A stretch of 64,000 bases of DNA from Ceratothoa steindachneri (GCA_963969495.1 OZ018330.1:52886348-52950347), one strand, 5' to 3'. Counted from the stretch's first letter, positions 21,676-33,563 are shown. The notes: generated by a model not told the origin, from the sequence alone. A program made the numbers and translations.

Positions 21676-21699
21676 AGTCCCTAACTACCATTTTCTCAC

Positions 21700-21850
21700 C
21701 TCTATTCACCGTTGTCATGGTAACTATCTCTAGTCCAATAGTTAGAGTAACCACCTCGACCCACCGTCGTCATGGTGGCCAACTATATCCTATGTCTTTA
21801 TGATAAAGACCTCAACAAAAGTTGTCATGGTAACCACCTCTATCCCTTTA
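21700..21850. repeat. Short diverged tandem repeat
   Basis: GTTGTCATGGTAACTATCTC, GTCGTCATGGTGGCCAACTA and GTTGTCATGGTAACCACCTC recur at spacings of about 60 bp. Confidence 0.55.
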
Positions 21851-22100
21851 ATTCTTGAAAAAGATTGAAGATAAAAGTATATAGTAAGAGTAGAGTGGAC
21901 AGTGGAGGTTTAGGTAAAGCGGTTGGTAGTTAGCGATGCTTCTTGAGTTACGAGCCATCCCCTGGGCGCTTCTTCTTGTTTTTATTAGCTTATTGTTTGT
22001 TAAGTGGAGGCTCTCGCGCCTTTATTATTCAGTGATGATCTTGCTTCCTATTTGATTAATGTGCAATTGTTGTTATTTTCTTATTTTCCTTCTGCAAATG
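21851..22100. other. Likely 3' UTR of the minus-strand LINE
   Basis: Non-coding. Its position downstream of the RT (minus strand) is the only indication. Confidence 0.3.
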
Positions 22101-22399
22101 TTTTGTGATCCTTCCGCTCAGTGTATATTGGTACGGGCTTAAGTCTAGTTATCGGTTTCTCGCTCCTAAAATTTCCCCTATTGGGCTCCCGATAATCTAT
22201 GGGAATCTCCAATTTCATCTTCTCTTCTTCATTGAGTAATACATCTAATCTTTCCCATATCCTGGTAGCTTTTGTATGTAGTTATGCTCACCTGTCCATA
22301 TCTATTTCCTGGTGGAGGTTTCACTGTTTCCAGTGATCTCTCCGTCTTGTATTGGTAATCAACAGGACTCCACTGTTCAGCACTCTCTGTAATTTGACG

Positions 22400-24000
22400 G
22401 TGTTGGTCTTATGAAACCGGTTAAGTAGAATCGATGGTGTAGGAGTGTTGATTGGCATAGAGCATTACAGACCTTGATCATATTATGTTTGTTCAGGTCT
22501 TTGATCTGGTACATCTTTACTAAGTTGACTTTAGCTAGGTTTATTCTTTCTCCAAGATGTTTCTTATAATCATTGGTGGTTACCCTGAGCCCGAAAACTT
22601 TGCCCTCTTCTTTGATATCTGTATCTCTCGTAGTTTATAACCACTCTTGAAGTTTTTCCTATTCCTATTGTGATAATAATAAACTTATCAGCGTTCATTC
22701 GGATTTTCTACTTCTCAAAATTGTTGGTGTTTTAAATTTCGGCCGCCGTCATCCTGGCCATTGTCGGTGCATGTTTGTACGGACTATTGGTGACGATCGT
22801 TATGTCATCCGCGAACTAAATGTATTTAGTAGCTTCAAAGAGGATCTGATAAGTCACTTGTGTATATGCTATACAACGTTGGGCTCTTGAGGTAGTCCGC
22901 CGGACCTGGTTGCCTGCCCTTTGGACGTCCCCGAGCACCAGATTCGTGTAGTTCTTATCATGCTTTGCGTTTTTCTATTGTTTTCACGAGTATGGCCAGT
23001 GCCGTCTCTATACTATTATTTTTCCTAGACCCCTTCTGGTGATGTGGAATTAGATTATTTTCCTTGAGATGTTGGTTTAGTCTCCTATAGATCATTTTTT
23101 CAAGGAGTTTAGTTATCGTTTCGAGCAACGTTATGAGTCTAAAATTTCAGGGGTTGTTCTGGGGCTTACACTGCTTAGGCAAAATATTATCTTGCCTCTT
23201 TTTAGGGCATCTAGAAAATAACCGGAGTTATTAGTCGCGTTGAAAAGTTTGGTTATTTTGGTAAGAAACACATCCGGTGTTCTCACGGGATATCCCGGAA
23301 CTACCAGGAGATTTTTGTCTGGTATCCTTTAGAGTGACCTTTAGCTCTTCAAGAGTTATTAGCTAGACACCTTTATTTTCCATTATTTCAAGGGAAGCAG
23401 AGCGGTTTGGTGTTATCTCTCCTCTATTTCGTTCTAAGGCTTCTATTATTCTGTTCTTGGGGTTATGATCAAAATCTTTATTCTCCTCTGGAGATATATC
23501 AAATACTTTGCACCAGTGGCCTTTAAACGCGTCTTCTATTACTTGTTGTTCTTGTGCTTCGATCCCATTATATTTGATGGCTAGCTTCAGCCAGACTGAC
23601 TTTTTGCAAAAAATTCGTAGATTGAGCTCTTCGTCTATCGTTTCGACAAACTGATCCCGATCTGGCGACTCTTTCTCTTGCAATTGCTGCAGTAAGTTCG
23701 CTCTTTATATTAAGTAGGCATTCCCTATCACCTCTTTGGGGACCAAATCGCTCAATTGATTCTCTTAGGTTTTTGTATCTGTTCTCCGGCTCAGCAATTT
23801 TGGCGTATGCGCGAGGTGGCACAATGTTCTGAATGCTGTTCTTTGAATATGTTTTAAGTCTGCTTCAATTAACGCTTCCATTAAATTATCTGTCGCTGCG
23901 TCTATTTACAGCGTAGCCTCGCCAAGGTTTGGCTTCTGGTAATTTACCAGAACTTTGGAGTACTGCGCCAGTTGGCATTCTTGAAGTCTTTTCTGATATG
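22400..24000 (-). pseudogene. LINE reverse transcriptase remnant
   Basis: The minus strand contains FADDITIVTNSPYKHA-like text (near 22,820-22,775), the catalytic FADD block, preceded by QATRSGGLPQEPN (a decayed GVPQGS motif, near 22,905). Upstream pieces include an open segment (23,363-23,683) with EENKDFDHNPKNRIIEALER, corresponding to the region before the RT fingers. Frameshifts and stops occur throughout. Confidence 0.65.
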
Positions 24001-24059
24001 TCATTTTACCTGTATGGGCTCCGCCGAGATCTTCATTTCCACCATTTCATGGTCAGTAG

Positions 24060-24720
24060 TGTATCAGCCACAATGGGCGACGCTCTTCATGCACACTAAG
24101 CAAGCGGCTGTAACTAATAGATTAATTTAACAGCAGAGTAAACACCATCGGACAACACCGTCTTCACATGCAGCAAATGCAACAAGACCTGCCATTCAAG
24201 GATCGCGTTGTACAGTCACAGCCGGCGATACAGTTATACAATTTCCTCATCCATCTCCTAAACTCACACGTGTTGGCTCAAAGCGCCACACCCCGGTACA
24301 CCGCCTCAGCCGGTGGGCTAAAACATAAACCACGTGAGGGAATGGTGTTTACACTGCAACACAAAGCTAGGCGTTGGAGCTGTCTCTAGCAGCCAACGGC
24401 TAGCTGGGCGGAGGAGATGCTCGACTGGTCTAACGGAAAAGTATAGGGGATTAAACATGCCAAATCAGGAGTGGAGCTCTGAAGGTAGACCGGTTCACTG
24501 TGCTCACTGACTCAGGCAGCACCTGCATCCAACCTGGTTCCAAACGTACTGCTCTGCATTCCTTTGGATGACACCAGTTAGGGCGAGAGGGGGATTTTGA
24601 CAACTGGATAACCCAGGATCTCCATACACTTTGCCCAGGCTTGCGCCATGGCGTAATCTCCATTGTCTTCCGGGACAGAAGGTTGCCAACGAACTAAAGT
24701 GAATGGAAGGCATCTTTCAA
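24060..24720 (+). pseudogene. Inserted fragment encoding a retroelement zinc-finger tail
   Basis: Plus strand 24,163-24,240 reads FTCSKCNKTCHSRIALYSHS, close to the C2H2-like tail (C..C...SRIGL.SH.R.C) found at the C-terminus of many animal retroelement RT proteins. The last zinc ligand is Tyr. The following frames have no recognised domain. It interrupts the minus-strand LINE between EN and RT. Confidence 0.4.
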
Positions 24721-24816
24721 CAAGTAATTATATCAGAATTTAGGGGACGCTAGCACTATGTCCGGTTTCGTAGCTATCCTTAGTCCGAAATATGTTGGGA
24801 AGTCCCGACCAATTCT

Positions 24817-25200
24817 CTAAGTTATGCCTTTTTTTAATAAGGTGTCCAAGTTCTTGCGTGAGTTGTAGTTTCCGGTGTATCCGGAGGTTCTGGTGCGAGC
24901 ATTTAGATCTCCCATAAATAAAGCTTGGTCATTTTGTTTGAAAACTTCCATAAAATTATGGATTGGCACGTAATCCGTCCTTGGGCTTTGGTACCCCGTC
25001 ATTAAGAGAATATCCCCTATTGACGTTTCGATCCTGACCGCAAGGTAGACTTCGTCAAGCTCTTGTAACCTGGAAAATCTTACGTCGTTTCTTATGGCCA
25101 TCGCTACCCTATCGAAATTAATATATGTAGTGGTCTCGTACAAAATTGCATAATTATAACTTTCCATAGGGTTGTTTCCGGGTCAATGTTGATTTCGTTT
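24817..25200 (-). pseudogene. LINE endonuclease remnant
   Basis: An open stretch of 116 codons contains FDRVAMAIRNDVRFSRLQEL, LAVRIETSIGDILLMTGYQS and MGDLNARTRTSGYTGNYNSR, the same blocks as the EN of the plus-strand element (VELHTLEGDIVIAATYQ and GGDLNARYRAAGYGR). The N-terminal strand with the first catalytic Asn is frameshifted upstream. Confidence 0.75.
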
Positions 25201-25793
25201 AAGATGATAACCTCCGGAATAACCTTAAGTATGAGTTACATAACGAATGCCTTTTAGCATCCCATCCTGTTACGTTGTGACTTACTATTTTGGGTTTTCT
25301 CCTTTTCTCCATTTTTTGTGCACTTATTGGTCTATGGAAGACTTCTTCTCTGTCTTTTTCACTTCCCGGTCACAGGGGGGGATTTGGTTCTACAACATCT
25401 CTTCCTTTGAAATTCCTCTTTCTTTATGGTGAAACACAATTCTTTGAAGATTTTGATGCCTGTGCTGATGATGAATTTGTTAACTACGCTATCTATGCAG
25501 GGTCCCTCGAATTCATACTTGTAAAGACCTTTTTTATTCCTTGGATAATTTCTTTGCTGTTTCCAATTGGGAAAGGTCTATCTTCAGGAGTGTAGAATCT
25601 CAGGTTGAATTCCTTTTCCTCCTTATCCTCGTTTTGCGCCTGGTGACTTCATCATCTAATTCCTCTCTTTCTACCGTTTTTATTTTTGGGGGTGTTTCTG
25701 TGTAGCTAACGCTGGGTGGTAGTGTTTCCACCTTCATCCTTTCTTCCGCAGCATGGTAACCAACTCTATCGCGAATGGTTATGGCGATCATCA

Positions 25794-25978
<185 letters not shown>

Positions 25979-26167
25979 AGAGAGAGTAAATAAATAAAAA
26001 TCTTTTATTTCTTTTATATTTTTAGTGTATTTATGTATTTTCTTTTTTTTAGGGGATCAAGGTGGTGTTTAAACAAATAATTGAAACCGTTATGAAAGGA
26101 GGCTGAAAGGACAAAGAGGCCGGAAGCTAACGCTCCCATGGTATGGGGGAAGTGGAGAAGCCATGGC

Positions 26168-26168
26168 T

Positions 26169-26219
<51 letters not shown>
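26168..26219. repeat. (AT)n microsatellite
   Basis: About 52 bp. Confidence 0.95.
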
Positions 26220-26221
<2 letters not shown>

Positions 26222-26680
26222 ATATTTCTTCTATTTTCAAAGAAATCCTCTCCAAATTTTGGTTTATCTGTGCGAACTGATGTTATGTATTATTATGAGG
26301 TTTACTGAACCTCTTAAGGTGCCCCAAACCTTGTCAAATTTGGCTGTTTGCTTGGATAAAATCTATAAATAGAAATAACATTCATAACAAGACCATTATT
26401 AGTAAAATGTAAACAACTTCAGGAATGACTCCATTTTCAGTATTATATGCTGTGATTTAGTTAGTTTAACGTAGCCGCCATAATGAATCAAAGACTTATT
26501 TTCCAACAAAAAACTTATAGTAGCTTCAAACCAAAAAGTGCTAATTAATGCATGATAAATTACAGATAGAAAATAAACATGGCGATAAGTTGTACATGTA
26601 CATTATACATGCTAAGATGGATGTAACTGTAAGTTTCATCCGGTTGTTACAATTAATTACTACTTGGTATGTAGAACTTT
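26220..26680. other. No recognised feature
   Basis: AT-rich sequence downstream of a Tc1 pseudogene, possibly its 3' UTR. No inverted terminal repeat was found. Confidence 0.35.
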
Positions 26681-26688
26681 ATTATCAA

Positions 26689-27470
26689 TTACGCACTGAC
26701 ATCTTCTGCCACAGGCGCGATTAAAGGAAGGAATTGTTTTGTTATTTTTCTCCATTCCTCTTGTAATATTTCCAAAAGTCCTTCGACGGTGCCTGGGTGT
26801 CTCTCCTTACTTCTCTCTCCTAGCGTCCTCCACAAATTCTCAAACGGATTGAGGACTGAGCTGTGACCAAGCCAGCCCATGATACTTACTTCTTCCTGAT
26901 CCAGGAAATTCTTTACCAATTTTGCCATGTGACAAGGTGCATTATTCTTCATATAAATGGCAGATTGGACAAAAGTGGCTTTCATATGTGGCACAGCATG
27001 TGCTTTCAGAAGATATTTATACACTTGAGCATTCACTCTACTCTGAAAGTGAGCCACTACCTTCCACCTAAATTACATCTCATACCATAACGCTTCCTCC
27101 ACTAAATTTGACGCTGCTTTTCAAGCAGTTTACGAATAATCTTTCAACAGGTCGTCGACGGACGAAGCCTCTGCCATCTGAGCCAAAAATATTGTATGTG
27201 CGAGATTTTAAAATCATTCTGTCCGGCAGCGTGATACTGTCTTCATGGTGACACTAATACCAATAGTTTCAGTTACTTGACGGGAAATCCTGGCTGCTGT
27301 CTTGTATCGGTCCTTTTTTGAGATACCTACGGTGGCTTGCATCTCTCTTTGAGGTTTTTCTAGGCCTACCAGTGGAAATTCCACCGATACATGAGCCTCT
27401 CGTATCGTTACGTGATATAATATTATGTGCGACACTTTGGGGGCGTTTAACCTTTTTCAACTATGGCTCT
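26689..27470 (-). pseudogene. Tc1-family transposase, internally deleted
   Basis: DDE transposases cut and paste the element at TA sites. The N-terminal HTH part (27,214-27,460) reads GRPRKTSKR in one frame and KKDRYKTAARISRQVTETIG in another, as in the Tc1 paired-like domain. The middle (about 27,060-27,230) shows GFVRRRPVERLFVNC and GGSVMV. The C-terminal part (26,689-27,057) carries MKNNAPCHMAKLVKNFLDQE and LNPFENLWRTLGE. The first catalytic Asp region (usually W..VLWSDE) is missing. The second Asp of QDNAPCH is Asn here. Frameshifts link the pieces. No TIRs were identified. Confidence 0.82.
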
Positions 27471-27760
27471 GATAGAAGGATGATCCTTTTGATGTATCTT
27501 AACAATTAGCTCCTAGATATAAGCAGGTGTAGCGGGTCACCTTGGCAAGTTTGCTGATCGCAACCTTACAAGGTAATGATGAAAGTTCTAAAGATCCATG
27601 GAAATAAGTTACTACCCTAACTTAGTTGATTGTCTCAAAGATAGAAGTAATAAAATTACACTATGCGGATCATTTTGACCGCTATATTTTTGGAATAAAA
27701 ATTCTCCTTTGAACGTAACTTGTAGCTCCATCCATCCTAACATTGCCTGCTCTCCTTTTC

Positions 27761-27764
<4 letters not shown>

Positions 27765-27849
<85 letters not shown>

Positions 27850-27860
27850 ATATATATATA
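27765..27860. repeat. (AT)n microsatellite
   Basis: About 96 bp. The mariner element starts at its last TA. Confidence 0.97.
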
Positions 27861-28234
27861 CAGTGCCCGTGTTAAGTATCCGATCACCCTCGAATTTTTA
27901 TTTTTAACATAAAAAAACAATGTTTAATATTGACCAATCTTATATTAGTATTTTGTCATCTTTATTTGTATTTGATGACTTGTTGTAGACGCTTCGAAAT
28001 GGATTTGATCAAGTTTTGACAAACTTCCAATGATATTTGGCTGCATCATACCTTTATGATGGCCTCTTGTAATTTTTCGACGGAGCCAGTGTCTTGGCCT
28101 TCAACCTTATTTTTTATTATTAGCCATAAATTTCTAGGGAATTGAGATCTGGGCTATTACCAGGCCAATCCAAAATATTTAATTTACTGTCAGTAAGCCA
28201 TTTTGTCACAATTTTTAGCCTTGTGACAAGGTGC

Positions 28235-28722
28235 CAGGTTTAGCAAAAAAAAAACAAATTTTGAAAAAGCCCAATAAAACCCGGGTTTTATTCTGGGGTT
28301 TTTCAAATCTTGGGGTTTTTCAAAAAACAAATGCTACAAGCATTAGAATAACATAGAAAAAGAATAGCTATCTCTATTTTTATATAATATTAATAATTAC
28401 TTAGTTTAATAATTATATTATAGTAAGAACAGATCACTGATCGAGAATTTGGGGTACTCATGTCCCATGATAGCCATAACCTGTGAAAGGAGAGATGAAT
28501 TATTAGTCATTATCAGCGAAATAACCTTAATTTGATACATATTTGTTGAAATTATAAACAGAAATATGCATTTTGAATAAAAGAATGATAGGAAGCATTC
28601 ATTTCTTGAAAAAAAAGTAATTTTGAAAAAAAACCCAAACCCGGGTTATTTTCAAATTTCACTTGAAAAAGCCCCCCAAACCCCAAGAATAAAACCTAGG
28701 TTTTTTTTATTTGCCCACCCTG
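28235..28722. mobile_element. hAT-type MITE nested in the mariner element
   Basis: 488 bp flanked by 8-bp direct repeats CAAGGTGC (28,227-28,234) and CAAGGTTC (28,723-28,730), 7 of 8 identical, the duplication length of hAT elements. The ends are CAGGTTTAGCAAA and, inverse, CAGGGTGGGCAAA, fitting hAT TIRs that start CAGGG. The subterminal regions are palindromic and contain ACCCGGGTT motifs on both sides. No ORF. Confidence 0.82.
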
Positions 28723-28850
28723 CAAGGTTCCCCATTATGCATGAAAGTTTCTGTCTCATGGATTGTCATTGCCGCTGAAAGTTTCTCCTGTAACATTGCT
28801 AAATATCGTACGATATTCATAGTTGTGTTCTCAGGAAGGAAATATATGCT

Positions 28851-29010
28851 TCCTCTCCCTTGGAAACTGTGAAACAACCCCAAATCATCACATTTGGAGG
28901 GTGTATCCTCTCCCTTGGAAACTGTGAAACAACCCCAAATCATCACATTTGGAGGGTGTATCCTCTCCCTTGGAAACTGTGAAACAACCCCAAATCATCA
29001 CACTTGGAGG
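28851..29010. repeat. 55-bp tandem repeat, about 2.9 copies
   Basis: TCCTCTCCCTTGGAAACTGT starts at 28,851, 28,906 and 28,961, a period of exactly 55 bp. The unit comes from the transposase gene. Since 55 is not a multiple of 3, each extra copy shifts the frame. Confidence 0.92.
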
Positions 29011-29889
29011 GTGTTTCATGGTCTTTTGGGTGTATTCAGGGCCCAATCTTTAGAGCCAATGGGCCGAAGAACCTTTTTAGGACGGCTTCCGAATTTTAAA
29101 AGTGTTTACTCATCGCTGAATAAAACCTTTTTCCACTCCTCAACAGTCCAATGAATGTATTTCTTACAAAATGCGATACGTTTGTTACACATTTTTTCAT
29201 TAATGAATGGTTTCTTTGCAGCATGGCGAGATGGTAATCCGAGTTCTTTTTGTTTTTCTCGGTCTGCTAGATCTTTTTTAGGTACCGGCGTAGATAGGCT
29301 AACATTGTTTTTAGCACTTGAAACCTATAAATTAACAGTACTTTGGGCTATTTTTAATTCATTAGCTATCTGTCTCTGAGATTTTCCACATTTATGAAGA
29401 GCAACAATAGCACCTCGATAATTACTCTCGAGCTGTTCCCTAGCATACATTATATTTATACCGCTTTCTGTAAAAGATCACAAAATAATAACGAAATGGC
29501 AAAAAACATAAAATCTGACAAAATTGACGCACGCCTACACGTAACAAACGCTACCACAATACTAAATTAAGATTGCATTGGAAAGCTGTCATATCAGAGC
29601 GTTATATGAAAGCTACCAGATCTCGCTAGAACAAATAGAAAGTGAATTATGCGTCTGTGAATATCATTGATAATAATACACATTCTGCGGGTGATCGGAT
29701 ACTTTTCACGGGCACTATATATCCTTGATTTCTTCTGCGCAATAGTTAAAGTACAAGAAGAACCTCAACTACCGGATAAAGGGTCATCGCTGTTCACGAA
29801 CGAAAATTCAACAACGTAGGCATCAATTGCCCTTAGTTCCTAGATCCTGGTACCAGTGTTTGCAATCTTTCCGATTAAAGTTTAAATAA

Positions 29890-31834
29890 CGGTGAACAAT
29901 TCCTTCTATCCTTAGGTCTACAATTCCACCTCCCTATAGTTAAACATAAATTTACTTCCTTCTTTCTCCCACTTGAGAAATTTGCCCATAACCTATCCTT
30001 AACCTACATATATGGTGATTTCAACAAATTTTGTGTACGTCTATCAGAACTCTCCCACATATTTTATTGCAAGATTAAATCTCTCAAATACTGCTCCATT
30101 ATTCTTAGACCACATGATTCTACCATTCTTTAGTACTCTCTCGCAAAACAGCAATACAGTTATTTTTCGCCCTGATAAAGGAAGAGGATCAGTACTTCTC
30201 AATAAAACTGATTATCTTTCAAAAATGTACAATATCCTTCACGAACCTTCTAAATTTTTCAAAATAACTGAACCATTAAACAAACTCATTCTTCGTTTGG
30301 AAGACAAAACTAATCGCCTTTTGGCAAAACTCAAGTCACCCAAAGTCATTACCCTCAACCTATACAATACCCTTTATGCCACAGGTTTAAGTTTAGGAAT
30401 AATTTATGGCCTACCAAAGATCCACAAACCTAATGTACCCCTTCGCCCTATCCTGGCTGCCTACTCATTACCTACATACAAATTAGCCAAACACTTAGCC
30501 CAACTCCTTAAAGTTTTCACCACCAACCAATATAGCATACTAAATAGGTTTTTTCCTTTAGCTAAATAACTTATGGACCTAAACATTTCTTCCCCCCCAA
30601 AAGATACTTGTTAGTTTCGATATCCAATCACTATTTACCAACATTTCTCTTAATGAGGTAATAGATATTATTCTTCAAAAAGCGTTTGCTAACTCCGACC
30701 TTTTCAGAGGTTTTACCCCTCAAACACTTAAACAGTCACTGCAACTCGTATTTAAAGACAGCTATTACCTTTTCAACAATAGTTTTTACCAAAAAATTGA
30801 TGGCGTAGGTATGGGTTCCCCCATTGCTCCCATCGCTGCCGACATTTTCATGGCAAACATGGAAGAACGGATTATTAATAGCTACCCTAAAAGTTTTGCT
30901 CCATTTTTTTTATCGCCGCTTCGTTGATTACTGCTTCTCCATATTTCATAACAAAGATCAAGTAAACAGTTTTTTAGAGTTTATCAACGCCTTGAACACC
31001 GACGTTAAAAACACTGTTGAATTAGAAAAAGACAGTGTCCTTTCCTTTTTGGGCTCATTGATTAATAGGTCAGGCAATAAAATGAACACCAAAGTATACC
31101 GAAAGCCTACCTTCACTGGCCTAGGACTCCATGTTTTCAGCTTCTGCGATGCACTCTTCAAAATCAATTCTATAAAAACACTTCTTCACCGTGCTTATCA
31201 CTTATCCTCAACTTATTCTTCTCTCCATAGATAATTCGACTTTCTTCGTAAATATTTTAAAAATAAATGTTTTCCCAGTAATTTATACGATAAGTTACTT
31301 AAGAAATTCTTATACCAGCAATATGAGCCAAGGTTACCTATTAGCACCGCCCCCAAAGACTCTCTATGTATCTTTACCATACTTAGGTTCTCTCAACCGT
31401 TCTTTCCGTAAAGAATTATTAAGACTCCTCCAACAATATTTTACTCACATCAGTTTTAAAATAATCTTCACAAATAATTTATCAATTAGTTCAATATTCA
31501 ATGTAAAGGACACTCTCACCGAGAACTTGCGTAACTGCCTAGTTTATCACTTCATTTGTCCTCGCTGTGATCGAGGCTCATATATAGGCAGCACCGTTCG
31601 TTCTCTGGAGGCCAGGTGTGTTCTCACCTATGTATTAACAATAGAACTGGCAAACCTTTGAACCATAAAGAAATATCAGCCATAAGAACTCACATTATAC
31701 AATGCAAAACTGATGTCACTCATGGAAATTTTAAAATCCTTAAACATTGTAATAATAAAATCTCCCTTCGTATCTTAGAGTCTATGTGTATTAAAATATT
31801 AAAACCTTTCCTTAATAACAACATCTCATCTTAG
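29890..31834 (+). pseudogene. PLE-E reverse transcriptase plus GIY-YIG endonuclease
   Basis: Blocks in order: VIFRPDKGRGSVLLNKTDYL (30,152 on), IYGLPKIHKPNVPLRPILA (about 30,400-30,456), motif A VSFDIQSLFTNISLNEV (about 30,612-30,660), motif B KIDGVGMGSPIAPIAADIFM (about 30,793-30,852), motif C decayed to YRRFVDYCF (about 30,910-30,940, family Y.DD), the FLGSLIN segment (about 31,040), the FTGLGL block shared with copy B, and the endonuclease FICPRCDRGSYIGSTVRSLE (31,552 on). Frameshifts at about 30,150, 30,570, 30,900, 31,230 and 31,620. The active-site aspartates are lost. Confidence 0.87.
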
Positions 31835-32052
31835 TTTAACCACTCCCCGATCCACCGCGGTTACTTCCTCTCCCTCTTCCTTAACTTATTCAGTTGAGTT
31901 TTCCTCACGACTCAACCCGGTAAGTTACCTGCTCCGTTCCCTTTCTCTCCTTAGTCTTCCCTATTTAAAGGATGTTTTTTCTATTTGACTTGAATTTCAC
32001 TTTATTCCAATAATTAATATGTTAGAATTTAAATATTTCTCTATTTCTCTCT

Positions 32053-32105
32053 CTCAGATCTGATGATAGGCTCGGAGCATGAAACGTTGTCATTGAAGAA
32101 TCAGT
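32053..32105 (+). ncRNA. Hammerhead ribozyme motif at the PLE-E 3' end
   Basis: Core CTGATGA (32,060-32,066); stem II region 32,067-32,080 with GCT/AGC pairing around CGG; GAA (32,081-32,083); a two-pair stem III AC/GT around GTT (32,084-32,090); then C at 32,091, giving a GTC cleavage site. ATT after the site pairs with GAT before the core to start stem I. PLE terminal repeats are known to carry such minimal hammerheads with very short stem III. All core positions are intact. Confidence 0.72.
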
Positions 32106-32148
32106 TTCATAGAAACTACTTTCTTTTTGGTCCTTGGATTCATTCTTA

Positions 32149-32150
<2 letters not shown>

Positions 32151-32186
<36 letters not shown>
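32151..32186. repeat. (AT)n microsatellite
   Basis: About 36 bp at the PLE-E 3' end. Confidence 0.95.
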
Positions 32187-32188
<2 letters not shown>

Positions 32189-33263
32189 GAAATTAAAAGA
32201 GCACAGCTCATAAATTGCTTGCTTAACGAACTCTATAATGAAAGCTTATTTAACTTTGCTGTAAATAAAATGTATACGTTGGGTTCAGAGAATTTTCCTG
32301 TCGATTCTTTCTTTGTCTCTCTTTATCTCTCTCAACATAAACTCACATCTATGCAAAAATTAATGACATCTTCAAGTGATTTTATCTGATTCCACCTCAC
32401 GTTCATGTTTACTTCTCTTTTTATAATCCACAATTTTAAAGTTAGGTCGAGTGGGCTCGAATGTAGGCGTGTTTTCAACATAGATGAACATAACATTTCC
32501 CTTGGTGGCTGTAGAAGCAAATAGGGAAATGAGGAAGATGGGAGGTAAACATGCAAATTTAAACGAGGGGAAGCCTATGTGTTTTCCTTTGCAAAATGTA
32601 TCAAACGCATAACCAGTCATAAGGACTGGATTGTATCGGTCTAGTTAGCAAACTTCAAAGAAATCCGGATTTTACTGAATGAATTCCTCGAAGTTTTAGA
32701 TTAAATGGGTTGCTGATATTTCGCTTCATGTTTTTACTTAGATTAAATTAAAATTTTAAATGAGAGAATGATTGGGCTATTTTTGAGAGTAAATAAGAGC
32801 TTTGGCCATGTATTCGAGCCTTCCTTTATCAATCACTCATTGCAGATTTGCCAACTGGAGACATAAAATAGATGAAATTGTAAATTTCCCCCAAATGAGA
32901 CAGGTTTAGGACTTTTGTATGCTTCCCAGTTTCTAGTTACCCTAGTAGTTTCTTTCGTTCTTTGACTATCTTCCACATATTTTACTTACACTAACTTCAA
33001 TGGTAATCGTTAAAACTAGCTCCCGATGAGATTGCCTGGGACTTTTCAAACGAAAAACATCTCAAAGGCTTTAGATAATAAAAATCTCACTATGGAAGGC
33101 CCATTGCATTAAAATTAAAGGTTAAATATTTTATGCGACTTTCCATCTATATAAACCTAACCTAATCTTAACAATTAGTGCATCTGATAATTGTTAAAAT
33201 CGGGGCGAGAGTTTCTGATTTTCGTTGAAAACTATTCAAAGTTAGGAATTTCCATCATTACAT
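32187..33263. other. No recognised feature
   Basis: AT-rich, no coding, RNA or repeat structure could be supported. Confidence 0.4.
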
Positions 33264-33563
33264 AGGTTGGAAAGGAGAAGAGTTCGAGGGGACTCGATTG
33301 AGGTATTCGAGTGAATAAAAGCTTATAATAGGGGAGACAGAGGTAAGGTTCTTATTTTGAGTGATCATGATACGACACGTAGCAATGGGTTTTAGCTGGA
33401 CAAGTATAGGTTAGGAAAAGAGATTGGTAGAAATTGGTTTACAAATCGGGTGGTAGGTGAATGGAATAGGCTCACTAGTCATGTGATAGAAGTGTCCTCC
33501 ACGAGAAGTTTTAAGAATAGATTGGATAGATTTAGGGGTGAGGATGCTGAAAGGTGGGACTGA
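33264..33563 (+). pseudogene. CR1/L2-like RT C-terminal fragment
   Basis: One frame reads RLERRRVRGDSIEVFE-stop-IKAYNRG, then SNGF-stop-LDKYRLGKEIGR and NWFTNRVVGEWNRLTSHVIE, ending at TGA 33,561. This is the conserved tail of CR1-type ORF2 (compare IEVFKIL, KLELKRYNRNLCGNFFTYSI and GMWNALPVEVV in the 1.7-kb element). Two in-frame stops. A 5'-truncated remnant of a different CR1 subfamily. Confidence 0.78.

Larger units (their letters stand above)
22100..25790 (-). mobile_element. I/R1-like LINE, minus strand
   Basis: Read on the minus strand: an ORF1 tail (about 25,790-25,240), EN (25,200-24,817) and RT (about 24,000-22,400). The order and sequences match the plus-strand element at 9.7-13.2 kb (FYTPEDRPFPIGNSKEIIQG corresponds to the FPFPEEMEPREIFHGIK block there). 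A foreign segment lies between EN and RT at about 24,060-24,720. The element is heavily mutated. Confidence 0.7.
27930..29455 (-). pseudogene. Tc1/mariner transposase, interrupted
   Basis: Minus strand from 29,455: MYAREQLESNYRGAIVALHK and CGKSQRQIANELKIAQSTV (HTH), then KRIAFCKKYIHWTVEEWKKV and LFSDE (first catalytic Asp, about 29,110), a duplicated WGCF-like stretch (28,850-29,010), FMHNGEPCR (second Asp region, family HNGAPCH), then after the MITE a decayed LDWPGNSPDLN block (about 28,155-28,190 region). The 55-bp duplication, the 488-bp insertion and stops make it inactive. Restoring the flanking text on each side of the MITE gives continuous transposase homology, confirming the insertion. 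Confidence 0.82.
27861..29717 (-). mobile_element. Tc1/mariner element with TIRs
   Basis: The left end CAGTGCCCGTGTTAAGTATC (27,861 on) and the inverse of the right end (AGTGCCCGTGAAAAGTATCC, ending 29,716-29,717) form TIRs of about 28 bp extending through CGATCACCC, with 2 mismatches plus the terminal base. TA flanks both sides (27,859-27,860 and 29,718-29,719), the standard target duplication. Inside are a broken minus-strand transposase, a nested hAT-type MITE and a tandem duplication. Confidence 0.88.
29850..32150 (+). mobile_element. Penelope-like element E, near full length
   Basis: N-terminal PLE text begins near 29,890 (LLSLGLQFHLPIV). RT, GIY-YIG and a 3' UTR with a hammerhead core (32,053-32,105) follow. 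The 3' end stops at an AT tract. It is the longest PLE here and the same subfamily as B. Confidence 0.83.

Noticed and set aside
28851..29010. A CRISPR-like array
   Set aside because: The 55-bp units are contiguous, with no spacers, inside a eukaryotic transposase.
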